From positions 45,604-109,603 of the forward strand of contig CAZTJF010000014.1 of the NCBI GenBank assembly GCA_964613805.1: a DNA stretch of 64,000 nucleotides, read 5' to 3'. Made by a program: the position numbers and the translations under genes. Source of the stretch: XYD12-FULL-36-8 sp964613805. GTDB taxonomy: Bacteria > Bacteroidota > Ignavibacteria > Ignavibacteriales > Ignavibacteriaceae. Shown here piece after piece: positions 1-8,215 of this stretch (positions are counted from its first letter, which is position 1; every line of letters starts with the position of its first letter). The notes under the pieces were generated by a model. That model saw only the letters and a list, made by a program, of their open reading frames with translations, had not been told where the DNA came from and ran no database searches.

Positions 1-312
1 AAAGATCTTATTAAAACTAAAAAAGAAAAGATAATTCGGGATAATTTTGTTAATTTTTCTATTGCAAATCCTTCATATCGTTTGGATATTAGAGGTGAGA
101 AACCTGAAGAAGCAGAGATTGAGGTTCTTACGTTTATTGATGATGCGTATGTCGCAGGTTTATCCCGTGTAGAAATTTTACATGGTAAGGGTACGGGTGT
201 TCTAAAAAAATTAGTAAAAGAAATCTTGAAGAAACATGATAAGGTTAAAGAGTTTCAGTTTGCACCCATTGACTTAGGTGGAGATGGAATTACGATTGCC
301 GAATTAAAATAA
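1..312 (+). CDS. mutS2: Endonuclease MutS2, C-terminal end (partial)
   Basis: The frame is open from the first base, so the gene begins upstream; only the last 103 codons are present. After a lysine-rich linker of about 27 residues comes a complete Smr domain: an LDIRG opening (residues 28-32), the ILHGKGTG loop that is the signature of the domain, and a closing GGDGITIAELK. In known proteins the Smr domain is a nuclease or nucleic-acid-binding module at the end of MutS2, which limits recombination or acts on collided ribosomes. A stand-alone Smr protein cannot be excluded, but the charged linker and the ending are typical of MutS2. Confidence 0.85.
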   Translation, partial: KDLIKTKKEKIIRDNFVNFSIANPSYRLDIRGEKPEEAEIEVLTFIDDAYVAGLSRVEILHGKGTGVLKKLVKEILKKHDKVKEFQFAPIDLGGDGITIAELK

Positions 313-342
313 TTTCTTAAATTCAATATCTGAGAATATTTA

Positions 343-1830
343 TTGTTTAAAAAAATCCTAATAACCAACCGTGGAGAAATTGCAGTTAGAATTATCCGTG
401 CTTGCAGAGAACTCCAGATTATTTCAGCAGCGATTTATTCTGATGCTGATAAAACTTCTTTACACACCGCTCTTGCTGATGAATCGCATTACATTGGAGC
501 AGCACCAGCAAGTGAATCATACCTGAATAAAAACAAAATAATTGAACTAGCAAAGAAAATCAATGCTGATGCAATTCATCCGGGCTACGGGTTTTTTTCA
601 GAAAATTCTGATTTCATTCGCAGTGTTGAAGATGCTGGTATTATTTTTATAGGACCATCATCAAAATCTGTTAGCATGATGGGAAATAAAACTGAAGCTC
701 GATCATTAATGAGTAAACACAAAGTTCCTATAGTTCCAGGAACAATTAAACCAATTCAGAATATAGATGAAGGACATAAACTTGCTTTGCAAATTGGTTA
801 CCCAGTCTTGTTAAAAGCCGCTGCGGGAGGCGGAGGTAAAGGAATGCGGAAAACAACTTCTGAAGCCGAATTCTCTTCAGCATTTGAAGCGGTTAAACGT
901 GAGGCATTGAAAGCATTTGCCAATGATGATATTTACATAGAAAAGTATATTGAAAATCCTCGCCATATTGAAGTGCAGGTTTTTGGCGATAAATTTGGAA
1001 ATTATGTGCATCTGTTTGAACGAGAATGCTCGATACAACGAAGACACCAAAAAATTATTGAAGAAGCACCATCTTCATTTGTTGATTCGACTACTCGTGA
1101 AAAAATTACGCTTGCCGCAGTAAATGCAGCTAAGGCATGCAATTATTTTAACGCCGGAACCATAGAGTTTCTTATGGATGCTGATAAGAATTTTTATTTT
1201 CTTGAAATGAATACACGGATTCAGGTTGAACATCCTGTAACCGAAATGATAACCGGAAAGGATTTGGTTAAAGAACAAATTGCAATCTCTTCAGGAATAC
1301 CGTTATCTTTTTCACAAGATGACCTTAAAATTAATTGTCATGCCATCGAAACAAGAATTTATGCTGAAGATCCTCAAAATAATTTTTTACCTTCCACCGG
1401 GACAATCTCAGATTACAGCGAGCCATCAGGGTTAGGTGTAAGAGTTGACTCCGGTATTAGACGAGGTTCCACCATTTCAGTTTTTTACGATCCATTGTTA
1501 GCTAAATTAGTCTGTTGGGATTCAGACAGGAAAAGTGCGATAAACAAAACATTGCGTGCTCTCACAGAATTTAATATTGCCGGGCTTACAAATAATATTT
1601 CTTTTTTATCTAAGGTTATCAGCAGCGATAAATTTATGGCAGGAAATTTTGATATAAATTTTTTAGATAGAGAAAAATTATTGTATGATGATAATGGCGG
1701 TAATTCAAACAATCAAGATATTCAAAAAGCATCAGCCATACTTGCCGGTCAATTGAGAATGAGAACTCAATTTTTGCAGCAAAAGCCAAGCTTATCTAAG
1801 AATAGTTGGATAGAACAAAATTATGAGTGA
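343..1830 (+). CDS. accC: Biotin carboxylase subunit of an acyl-CoA carboxylase
   Basis: This subunit carboxylates the biotin of the carrier protein using ATP and bicarbonate, the first half-reaction of acetyl- or propionyl-CoA carboxylase. The 495-residue protein has the usual order: N-terminal domain opening KKILITNRGEIAVR, an ATP-grasp domain with the glycine-rich loop KAAAGGGGKGMR (159-168 region), the ECSIQRRHQK segment (228-237), and the active-site run EMNTRIQVEHPVTE (288-301). The start is TTG at 343, the only start that keeps the conserved N-terminus. It overlaps the next gene, a biotinyl carrier, by 8 nt. No carboxyltransferase gene is visible, so the acyl-CoA substrate (acetyl or propionyl) cannot be decided. 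Confidence 0.92.
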   Translation: MFKKILITNRGEIAVRIIRACRELQIISAAIYSDADKTSLHTALADESHYIGAAPASESYLNKNKIIELAKKINADAIHPGYGFFSENSDFIRSVEDAGIIFIGPSSKSVSMMGNKTEARSLMSKHKVPIVPGTIKPIQNIDEGHKLALQIGYPVLLKAAAGGGGKGMRKTTSEAEFSSAFEAVKREALKAFANDDIYIEKYIENPRHIEVQVFGDKFGNYVHLFERECSIQRRHQKIIEEAPSSFVDSTTREKITLAAVNAAKACNYFNAGTIEFLMDADKNFYFLEMNTRIQVEHPVTEMITGKDLVKEQIAISSGIPLSFSQDDLKINCHAIETRIYAEDPQNNFLPSTGTISDYSEPSGLGVRVDSGIRRGSTISVFYDPLLAKLVCWDSDRKSAINKTLRALTEFNIAGLTNNISFLSKVISSDKFMAGNFDINFLDREKLLYDDNGGNSNNQDIQKASAILAGQLRMRTQFLQQKPSLSKNSWIEQNYE

Positions 1831-2326
1831 GTTTGTTATTTCAATTAATGGAAAAAAAAACACACTTAATTTTCTAAGTGATTCAAAAGTAATTTACAAC
1901 AATGAAGAGTTAGATTTTGAAATAATTGATTTAGCAAATAATGTTTACCTCTTGAGAATTGACAAAAAATTGTTCAATTTTACATGTACTCATAAAAACA
2001 ATGAAAATATTATTCTATTTTCACAAAGTGAAAAATTTGAATTAACTGTTCGAACCTCACTTCAGGATAAAGCAAATGAGGTTTTGGCAAACAAACTTTC
2101 TTCACATCATCATTTAGAAGTTAAAGCCCCAATGTCGGGAATGATATTGAAATTGAAGAAGCAAAAGGGTGATATGGTAAATCATGGTGAAGCAGTAATG
2201 ATTCTTGAAGCGATGAAAATGGAAAATGAAATTCGTTCGCTTAGAGACGGCATTATAAAAGAAATTTTTGTGAAAGAAGGGGCAGCAGTAGAAAAGGGTA
2301 CGTTACTTTTTTCAGTAGAAACTTAA
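1823..2326 (+). CDS. Biotinyl-domain carrier protein (acyl-CoA carboxylase)
   Basis: The 167-residue protein carries a biotin-attachment domain in its last ~70 residues, opening VKAPMSGMILK (100-110) and holding the biotinylation motif EAMKMEN with acceptor Lys132. The first ~95 residues are poorly conserved and may dock on the biotin carboxylase, as in the alpha chain of propionyl-CoA carboxylase, where the two are one polypeptide. It overlaps the upstream biotin carboxylase gene by 8 nt, which implies translational coupling and a shared complex. It resembles the split C-terminus of PccA more than a classical AccB, so I give no symbol. Confidence 0.88.
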   Translation: MSEFVISINGKKNTLNFLSDSKVIYNNEELDFEIIDLANNVYLLRIDKKLFNFTCTHKNNENIILFSQSEKFELTVRTSLQDKANEVLANKLSSHHHLEVKAPMSGMILKLKKQKGDMVNHGEAVMILEAMKMENEIRSLRDGIIKEIFVKEGAAVEKGTLLFSVET

Positions 2327-2371
2327 GTTCTCTATAAATAACTATATCTATAACTCAGAATAGGAGGTCAA

Positions 2372-3622
2372 TTGAAAACTTTCTTTCTTTGCATGGTCCT
2401 GCTTTTAACATTTTCAACAGAAAATTCACTTGCAGGAGGATTTCAATTAAATGAACATGGTGCTAAGCCGATGGGAATGGGCGGTGCATTTACCGCTATT
2501 GCCAATGATGCATCAGCAATTTATTGGAATGGTGCTGGTCTTACTCAATTAACAGGAACCCAGATAATGCTTGGGACAGCATTAATTACTCCTGTTTCAT
2601 CTTTTCGTGGTGTTGCGCCTCAAATAACCGAATACAAAATGGAAAAACAAACCTTCTTTCCGAGCCATGTTTTTGCTGCTTTTCGAGCAAACGAAAATAT
2701 AGTATGGGGAATTGGAGTTACCACTCCATTCGGTCTTGGAACTAAATGGGACGAGAATTGGATTGGAAAATATCTTGCTGTTGAAACTGAACTTATGACT
2801 TTCGCTGTGATGCCAACTTGGGCATTCAGCTTAACAGATAATTTTTCGATTAGTGCGGGATTTCAATACAGTTATGCAACTGTTCTTATCACAAGAAAAA
2901 ATTCTCAGGCGCCGTTTGCTGGTGACGCTTTTATACATTTAGAGGGTGATGATAAAGATGCATTCGGTTATCAATTTGGTTTAATGTATAAACCTGTAAA
3001 AAATGTAACTATTGGTGCTTCATTTCATAGCAAAGTTGATTACAAGTTTAAAGGTAAAGCTGATGCAACAGGTGCTCAGCAATTGATCGATACAAAAAGA
3101 CTTCCAAAGGATGCTGATATAGAAGCAAAATTAACAACACCTATGAATATTGCTGTTGGAGTGGCATTAGATCCAATATCGCAATTAACGTTGAGTTTTG
3201 ATTATCAATTTGTCGGCTGGTCAAGTTATGATGTTTTAGCCGTAAACTTTATTGATCCGGCTTTTACTGATTTAGCCAGCCCACGTGATTATGAAGACAC
3301 GTTTATTGGCAGATTTGGATTTGAGTATAGACTTTCACCTGCATTATCACTTCTTGGCGGAGTATATTACGATAATCATCCTGTTGTGCCTGAAAAGGTC
3401 AGTCCATCTTTACCAGATGCAAACCGTTTAGGATTTAGCGGTGGATTTGATTTTAAGGTATCACCAAAATTCGGAATTTCTGCTTCCTACTTATTCATCA
3501 GGTCCCAAGAGAATACTGTAACTAATTCTCAGGAGGATTATACTGCCGGTATTTCTCCCTTTAATGGGACTTATAATTCAATTGCGAATATATTCTCACT
3601 TAGTTTATCATATAGCTTTTAA
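2372..3622 (+). CDS. OmpP1/FadL/TodX-family outer-membrane transporter
   Basis: This is a predicted outer-membrane beta-barrel for uptake of fatty acids or other hydrophobic compounds. The 416-residue protein has a signal peptide (FFLCMVLLLTFSTENSLA, mature end at GGFQ), then the FadL-type N-terminal plug sequence FQLNEHGAKPMGMGGAFTAIANDASAIYWNGAG, given here only as residues about 24-57 (GMGGAF and ASAIYWNGAG are the key blocks), and ends with an aromatic C-terminal strand LSLSYSF. Start is TTG at 2372, preceded by a strong AGGAGG 5 nt upstream. It is followed after 17 nt by a lipoprotein gene with its own GGAAGGAG, and the pair ends at a terminator. Confidence 0.88.
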   Translation: MKTFFLCMVLLLTFSTENSLAGGFQLNEHGAKPMGMGGAFTAIANDASAIYWNGAGLTQLTGTQIMLGTALITPVSSFRGVAPQITEYKMEKQTFFPSHVFAAFRANENIVWGIGVTTPFGLGTKWDENWIGKYLAVETELMTFAVMPTWAFSLTDNFSISAGFQYSYATVLITRKNSQAPFAGDAFIHLEGDDKDAFGYQFGLMYKPVKNVTIGASFHSKVDYKFKGKADATGAQQLIDTKRLPKDADIEAKLTTPMNIAVGVALDPISQLTLSFDYQFVGWSSYDVLAVNFIDPAFTDLASPRDYEDTFIGRFGFEYRLSPALSLLGGVYYDNHPVVPEKVSPSLPDANRLGFSGGFDFKVSPKFGISASYLFIRSQENTVTNSQEDYTAGISPFNGTYNSIANIFSLSLSYSF

Positions 3623-3639
3623 GGAAGGAGATTAATAAA

Positions 3640-5049
3640 ATGAAAAAGAAATTAATTTTAGCCGTTTGTGTTTTAATCGCATCAGTCCTTCTGATATCAT
3701 GTGAGGATCGTTCTGAACTTCAAGCACCAAGCGCACCTAATTTTACTCAAGGCAATGCTAATTTCACAAGATATGTTGCAATTGGAAATAGCTTAACTTC
3801 AGGCTACCAATCTAGCTCTTTGTATGAAAGCGCTCAACTCTATTCATATCCCCACCTGATTGCTAAGGAAGTTGGGACTGATTTTATCCAACCAATAATA
3901 AATGATCCGGGGACGGTTGGTAGAATTGAAATAAAATCACTAAATCCTTTCACTTTAACTTATAATCCAAGTGGTGGATCATTGACTAATCCTAATGCTC
4001 AGTATTATAATAATCTTGGAATACCAGGCATTGTTTTAGCAGATGTTATGAATTCAGTGAATACTGTTAGTTCATTTTCAAAAAGTCCATTCATTGATAT
4101 TATTTTACGAGGAAAAGGAACACAGTTTGCTCAGGCAAAAGATTTAAATGGAAATAAACCAACTTTTATTTCGCTGTGGATTGGCAATAATGATGTTTTA
4201 GGTTTTGCTACAAGCGGAGGTGTTAGACCAACAACTCCAACGGATGCGAATACTTTTACATTTCTATACAATCAATTGACTGATAGTCTTTTGACAACAG
4301 GTGCTAAAATTGTAGTTGCAAATATTCCAGATGTAGCAGCAATTCCATTTTTTACTACTGTGGGTCCTGGTATTGCTCAGAAGTTAAGTTCACTTGGTAT
4401 TGCAGGAATGTACTACCAGCAGCATGGACAATACAATGGAACTGTTCTGCCTGTGTCGGCTTTAGCAAATTATTCTGCGTTAATAACATTGCTTGGGCAA
4501 AATTATGCTGGACTTCTCGGTACATCAACAGGAAAATTTTATAGAGATAATAATGTAGATATAACACCACTTATAACGGCTGGAATATTAGATACGAACC
4601 AAGTATTTGGATTACATCCTAAAAATCCTTGGCCAGATGCATTAATTCTTGATGCAAGTGAAATTACTACTGCAAGAAACGCCACTTCGGCTTATAACAC
4701 AGCGATCACATCTATTGCAGCTGGTAAAGGTTTCGGACTTGTTGATATGAATTCAGTTTTTAACCAAATTCGTTCACACGATTTTTCGGGTGGAACAACA
4801 TATGATGGAATCGTTTTCACAACAACATTTGTTACTGGTGGGTTATTCAGTTTAGATGGTGTTCATCCAACGAGCCGAGGGCAGGGAATTATTGCTAATG
4901 AATTTATCAAAGTTATCAATGCAAAATGGGGAGCAAGTATTCCCTTAGTAAATATTTCTCAAATTCCTGGAAGCTTGATTCTTGCAAAAACGAGTTCATT
5001 AGGAATACCCGTGTTTGAAAAAGGCACTTTAGATAATTTATTGTTCTAA
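3640..5049 (+). CDS. GDSL/SGNH-family hydrolase lipoprotein
   Basis: This is a predicted lipid-anchored esterase or lipase. The signal sequence ends in a lipobox LLISC with Cys21 as the acylated residue. SGNH motifs are visible: block I GNSLTSG with nucleophile Ser51 (GNS in place of GDS), block III WIGNNDV supplying the oxyanion Asn, and block V DGVHPTSRG with Asp406 and His409. The length of 469 residues is larger than single-domain SGNH enzymes and suits the Bacteroidota lipoprotein variants. It is co-directional with the FadL-type gene 17 nt upstream, so the pair could release fatty acyl groups at the surface and take them up; that link is inference. Confidence 0.85.
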   Translation: MKKKLILAVCVLIASVLLISCEDRSELQAPSAPNFTQGNANFTRYVAIGNSLTSGYQSSSLYESAQLYSYPHLIAKEVGTDFIQPIINDPGTVGRIEIKSLNPFTLTYNPSGGSLTNPNAQYYNNLGIPGIVLADVMNSVNTVSSFSKSPFIDIILRGKGTQFAQAKDLNGNKPTFISLWIGNNDVLGFATSGGVRPTTPTDANTFTFLYNQLTDSLLTTGAKIVVANIPDVAAIPFFTTVGPGIAQKLSSLGIAGMYYQQHGQYNGTVLPVSALANYSALITLLGQNYAGLLGTSTGKFYRDNNVDITPLITAGILDTNQVFGLHPKNPWPDALILDASEITTARNATSAYNTAITSIAAGKGFGLVDMNSVFNQIRSHDFSGGTTYDGIVFTTTFVTGGLFSLDGVHPTSRGQGIIANEFIKVINAKWGASIPLVNISQIPGSLILAKTSSLGIPVFEKGTLDNLLF

Positions 5050-5070
5050 AATCAGTTATCACTATTTCTA

Positions 5071-5104
5071 AACCCGACTTTTTCACAAGGTCGGGTTTTT
5101 TTTG
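5071..5104 (+). terminator. Rho-independent terminator
   Basis: An 8-bp stem (AACCCGAC at 5071-5078 with GTCGGGTT at 5090-5097) and an 11-nt loop are followed by an uninterrupted T run. It lies 21 nt after the GDSL lipoprotein stop and separates that unit from ssb. Confidence 0.9.
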
Positions 5105-5149
5105 CGATATGAGTGAATTTCGTTCAAAATATAGTATTTATTACAAAGT

Positions 5150-5178
5150 TTGATTAAATTAAAATAAATTCTTAATAA
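5150..5178 (+). promoter_or_regulatory. Possible ssb promoter
   Basis: TTGATT and TAATAA are spaced by 17 nt just after the terminator and 21 nt before the ssb start. The match to the -35/-10 consensus is only partial, so this is a weak prediction supported mainly by position. Confidence 0.3.
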
Positions 5179-5199
5179 AATATTTTTTGGAGGTGTTAT

Positions 5200-5619
5200 A
5201 TGGCTTTTTCTTTGAATAAAATTATGCTAATTGGCAATCTGGGCAAAGATTGTGAAACAAGATTCACAACCGGGAATGTTTCTGTAACTAATTTCACACT
5301 TGCTACAACATACAGCTATAAGGACAAAACCGGTAATTGGAAAGATGAAACTACATGGCACAATATCGTATCTTTTGCTTTATCAGATTATATGAAGGAA
5401 AATTTAAAGAAGGGAAAGAAATTCTTTGTTGAGGGCAGACTAACTAAAAGAGATTACACAGATAAAGATGGAAATAAAAAATATTTTACTGAAGTTATCT
5501 CTGAACGACTAATTCCTTTAGAAAGTACTGCGGGTGCTTCCGGTGAGGAAGATAAAACAGCATCTTCTGAAGCACCACCAGATATAACTCCTGAAAATAA
5601 TGAAGACCTACCGTTCTAA
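5200..5619 (+). CDS. ssb: Single-stranded DNA-binding protein
   Basis: This protein coats single-stranded DNA in replication and repair. Its 139 residues hold an OB fold opening SLNKIMLIGNLGKD, the TWHNIVSFA strand, and an acidic tail ending EDLPF, the partner-binding tip expected of SSB (usually DDxPF). The start at 5200 has a clear GGAGG 6-7 nt upstream. It stands apart as the first gene after a terminator, so it probably has its own promoter. Confidence 0.95.
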   Translation: MAFSLNKIMLIGNLGKDCETRFTTGNVSVTNFTLATTYSYKDKTGNWKDETTWHNIVSFALSDYMKENLKKGKKFFVEGRLTKRDYTDKDGNKKYFTEVISERLIPLESTAGASGEEDKTASSEAPPDITPENNEDLPF

Positions 5620-5645
5620 ATAGAATGTTTAACAATGCGGAGTAA

Positions 5646-6938
5646 TTGTACTTTTTGGATATTGATTGGAAATTAAGGGCAATACTTTTATTAGTCTGTT
5701 TTGCAGCATCCGCTTTTTTTTCAGGGTCGGAGGTAGCACTATTTTCTCTTGATAAAAAGAAAATTAAAACGTTGTTTCCTAAATCACTTTTAATTCAAGA
5801 GTACTTACAAAATTTACTTGATTATCCGCGACGATTATTAGTAACAATTTTAATCGGTAATACTATTGTAAACGTAACAGCATCCATCATTTCTGTATCT
5901 TTAGCATTAGAGATCGCTGCATCTTTTCATTTTTCGCGAAACATAGCACTTACTTTTCAGATCATACTGCTTACTTTTCTAATTCTGCTTTTCAGCGAGA
6001 TTACTCCTAAAATCTGGGCATCAAAAAATCCTGTTACTTTTGCCAGATTAATTGCAATTCCTATGCACTGGGTGGACGTAATCATTTATCCGATTTCCGA
6101 ATCAATAACTGAGCTCATAAAATTTTTTGTATCCAAGCTGAGGATTGATAAAAAAAAATCAGCTATCAAATCGGATGAGATCAAGGAGTTAGCAACTTTA
6201 GGACTTGAAAAAGGTACAATCGAAGATGATGAGCATGATTTAATTCATAGTATAGTTGGTTTTAATACGCTTTCGGTCAGTGAAATTATGACGCCGCGAG
6301 TGGACATGGTTGCCGTGTCCTCAGATTCAGAGTTTACGGAAGTTGTGAATGAAATTACAAAAACAGGAAGAAGTCGAATTCCACTTTACAAAGATGATCT
6401 CGACGATATTATCGGAATTATCTATGCGAAAGATCTTCTTCCATATTTCAAAAATTTGGAGCTGCGTAAGAATTTATCGCTTGCTAAAATAGCTCGTAAG
6501 CCGATGTTTGTACCTAAAACCAAAATGATAGATGACCTGATGCATGAGTTTCAGGAAAAGAAAATGCATATTGCAATTGTGGTGGATGAATACGGCGGTA
6601 CGGCTGGTTTAGTTTCTCTTGAGGATATAATTGAGGAAATAATCGGAGAGATTAGAGATGAGTATGATAAAGAGGAAAACCTTATCACCAAAATTGATGA
6701 TAATAATTATTTCGTTCTTGGAAGAATTACAATTGAAGAACTAAAAGAATTGTTAGACCTTCAAATAAATACGGAAGAAATTGAATATGATACAATTGCA
6801 GGATTAGTGTTAAATTATGCAGGTCAAATTCCCAAAGAAGGGTATTCTTTTGAATTTGAAACTTATAAGTTTACGGTCAAGGAAGTTCTTAACAAGAGAA
6901 TTAAAAGAATCCTAATCGAAAAAATCGCAGAAAAATAA
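5646..6938 (+). CDS. CNNM/CorC (HlyC) family membrane protein with CBS pair
   Basis: This is a predicted inner-membrane ion-transport or Mg2+/Co2+ homeostasis protein. The 430 residues contain a DUF21 transmembrane domain (about 1-195, with FFSGSEVALFSL near the start), two CBS domains (about 205-335, including EIMTPRVDMVAV and VVDEYGGTAGLVSLEDIIEEIIGE shortened here to its DEYGGTAGLV core) and a C-terminal transporter-associated domain (about 345-425). Start is TTG at 5646 with GGAG 5 nt upstream. The name hemolysin often given to this family is historical. Gliding-motility GldE of Bacteroidota belongs to the same superfamily, but nothing here shows that role. Confidence 0.88.
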   Translation: MYFLDIDWKLRAILLLVCFAASAFFSGSEVALFSLDKKKIKTLFPKSLLIQEYLQNLLDYPRRLLVTILIGNTIVNVTASIISVSLALEIAASFHFSRNIALTFQIILLTFLILLFSEITPKIWASKNPVTFARLIAIPMHWVDVIIYPISESITELIKFFVSKLRIDKKKSAIKSDEIKELATLGLEKGTIEDDEHDLIHSIVGFNTLSVSEIMTPRVDMVAVSSDSEFTEVVNEITKTGRSRIPLYKDDLDDIIGIIYAKDLLPYFKNLELRKNLSLAKIARKPMFVPKTKMIDDLMHEFQEKKMHIAIVVDEYGGTAGLVSLEDIIEEIIGEIRDEYDKEENLITKIDDNNYFVLGRITIEELKELLDLQINTEEIEYDTIAGLVLNYAGQIPKEGYSFEFETYKFTVKEVLNKRIKRILIEKIAEK

Positions 6939-6944
6939 GAGATT

Positions 6945-7304
6945 ATGAAAAGAGGATGTTTCATAACTGCAATTGTTGTTCTAACAATTTTTGTTGCTGC
7001 AGCACTTTATATTTTTCAAAATCATTTTGATACCTTAGTTCTGAATCCAGGTAAAAAATGGTTAGCAGGTTTTGTTAGGCAGGATTTCGAAGAAAAATTA
7101 GAATCAGTTAAGGATTCACCTGAAAGAACTGAATTGCAAAAGATAATCCGCGATTTTTCTGAAAATACCGAAGCAATTAAAAAGTTTAAAGAGAAGGATA
7201 TTAAAAAATTGATAAACACAATTGAAAATGCAATGTCGGATAGTTTAATTCAAAAATCAGAACTTGAAGAAATTTCTCAACTAATAAAATCAAAAGTAAA
7301 ATGA
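6945..7304 (+). CDS. Hypothetical single-pass membrane protein
   Basis: I do not recognise this 119-residue protein. It has one hydrophobic segment (about residues 4-24) followed by a charged, Lys/Glu-rich, probably helical region that should face the periplasm. It starts 6 nt after the CorC-like gene and overlaps the MCE gene by 4 nt (ATGA). The overlap makes a role next to the MCE lipid-transfer protein plausible, but that is context only. Confidence 0.65.
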   Translation: MKRGCFITAIVVLTIFVAAALYIFQNHFDTLVLNPGKKWLAGFVRQDFEEKLESVKDSPERTELQKIIRDFSENTEAIKKFKEKDIKKLINTIENAMSDSLIQKSELEEISQLIKSKVK

Positions 7305-8215
7305 AAGATCAACGAAAAACTGAAATAAAGGTTGGGCTGGTTGTTGTAGTAGGAATAATTTTATTCATCTGGATTTTAACATGGGCAAAAAGCTTTAGCT
7401 TATCAGCAAACGATAAAATAGTCAAAGTGAAATTCAAGAATGTTTCCGGCTTAGAAGTGGGTGATGAGGTGGCAATCAACGGTGTTAAAAAAGGATTTGT
7501 GGATGATATAAAAAATCATGGAGACGAAGTTCAAGTTAAATTATCAATTTCAAATGATGTTTCACTTAAAGAAGATGCTGTTTTCAGAATTGCAATGTTA
7601 GATTTAATGGGTGGGAAAAAAGTGGAGATTTATCCTGGTTTATCAGAACAAATTATGGATTATTCCAAAGTGCAAACAGGTTCTTTTACTGCCGATATTG
7701 CTACTGTAATGTCAATGGTTGGAGGAATTCAAGATGATGTTAATGCTTCAATAAAGGACATGAAAATCACTTTGAATGCTCTAAATAACTATTTGACAGA
7801 TAAGCAATTAAGTGATAACATTAAAAGTTCAGTGAACAACTTAAGCGAAGCATCAAAAAAATTAAATTTGATGATGGATGATAACAGAGATAATCTCAAA
7901 CGACTTATCAGCACCAGTGTTGATTTGAGTGAAGAAGCAAAAACATTTCTTACCAAGAACAAAGATGAACTTGGTAATTCTTTTAAAGAGCTGAAAACAT
8001 TACTTGAAGAAACAAATTCATTAGTCTCAAGAGCCAATGAATTTGCTGATGAAATAAAAACTAAGAAAAATAATGTCGGTAAGTTTTTATATGATGAAGA
8101 ATTATATTCAAATCTGAACAAATCAATCACACAGCTAAACGAACTTACAAAGCTCATTCTTGAGCAGCTAAAAGGGGATGGTTTTAAAGTGGACGCAAAT
8201 GTTGATTTATTTTAA
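7301..8215 (+). CDS. MCE/MlaD-domain protein (lipid transport, substrate-binding)
   Basis: This is a predicted periplasm-facing, membrane-anchored component of a phospholipid or hydrophobic-substrate ABC transporter. The 304 residues have an N-terminal anchor (about 10-30), an MCE domain (about 38-115, with VKFKNVSGLEVGDEV and the conserved GGKKVEIYPG), and a long helical C-terminal tail that may form a tunnel or coiled coil. The MlaE-like permease and MlaF-like ATPase genes expected as partners are not in the window. It is coupled to the upstream 119-residue membrane protein by a 4-nt overlap. Confidence 0.85.
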   Translation: MKDQRKTEIKVGLVVVVGIILFIWILTWAKSFSLSANDKIVKVKFKNVSGLEVGDEVAINGVKKGFVDDIKNHGDEVQVKLSISNDVSLKEDAVFRIAMLDLMGGKKVEIYPGLSEQIMDYSKVQTGSFTADIATVMSMVGGIQDDVNASIKDMKITLNALNNYLTDKQLSDNIKSSVNNLSEASKKLNLMMDDNRDNLKRLISTSVDLSEEAKTFLTKNKDELGNSFKELKTLLEETNSLVSRANEFADEIKTKKNNVGKFLYDEELYSNLNKSITQLNELTKLILEQLKGDGFKVDANVDLF

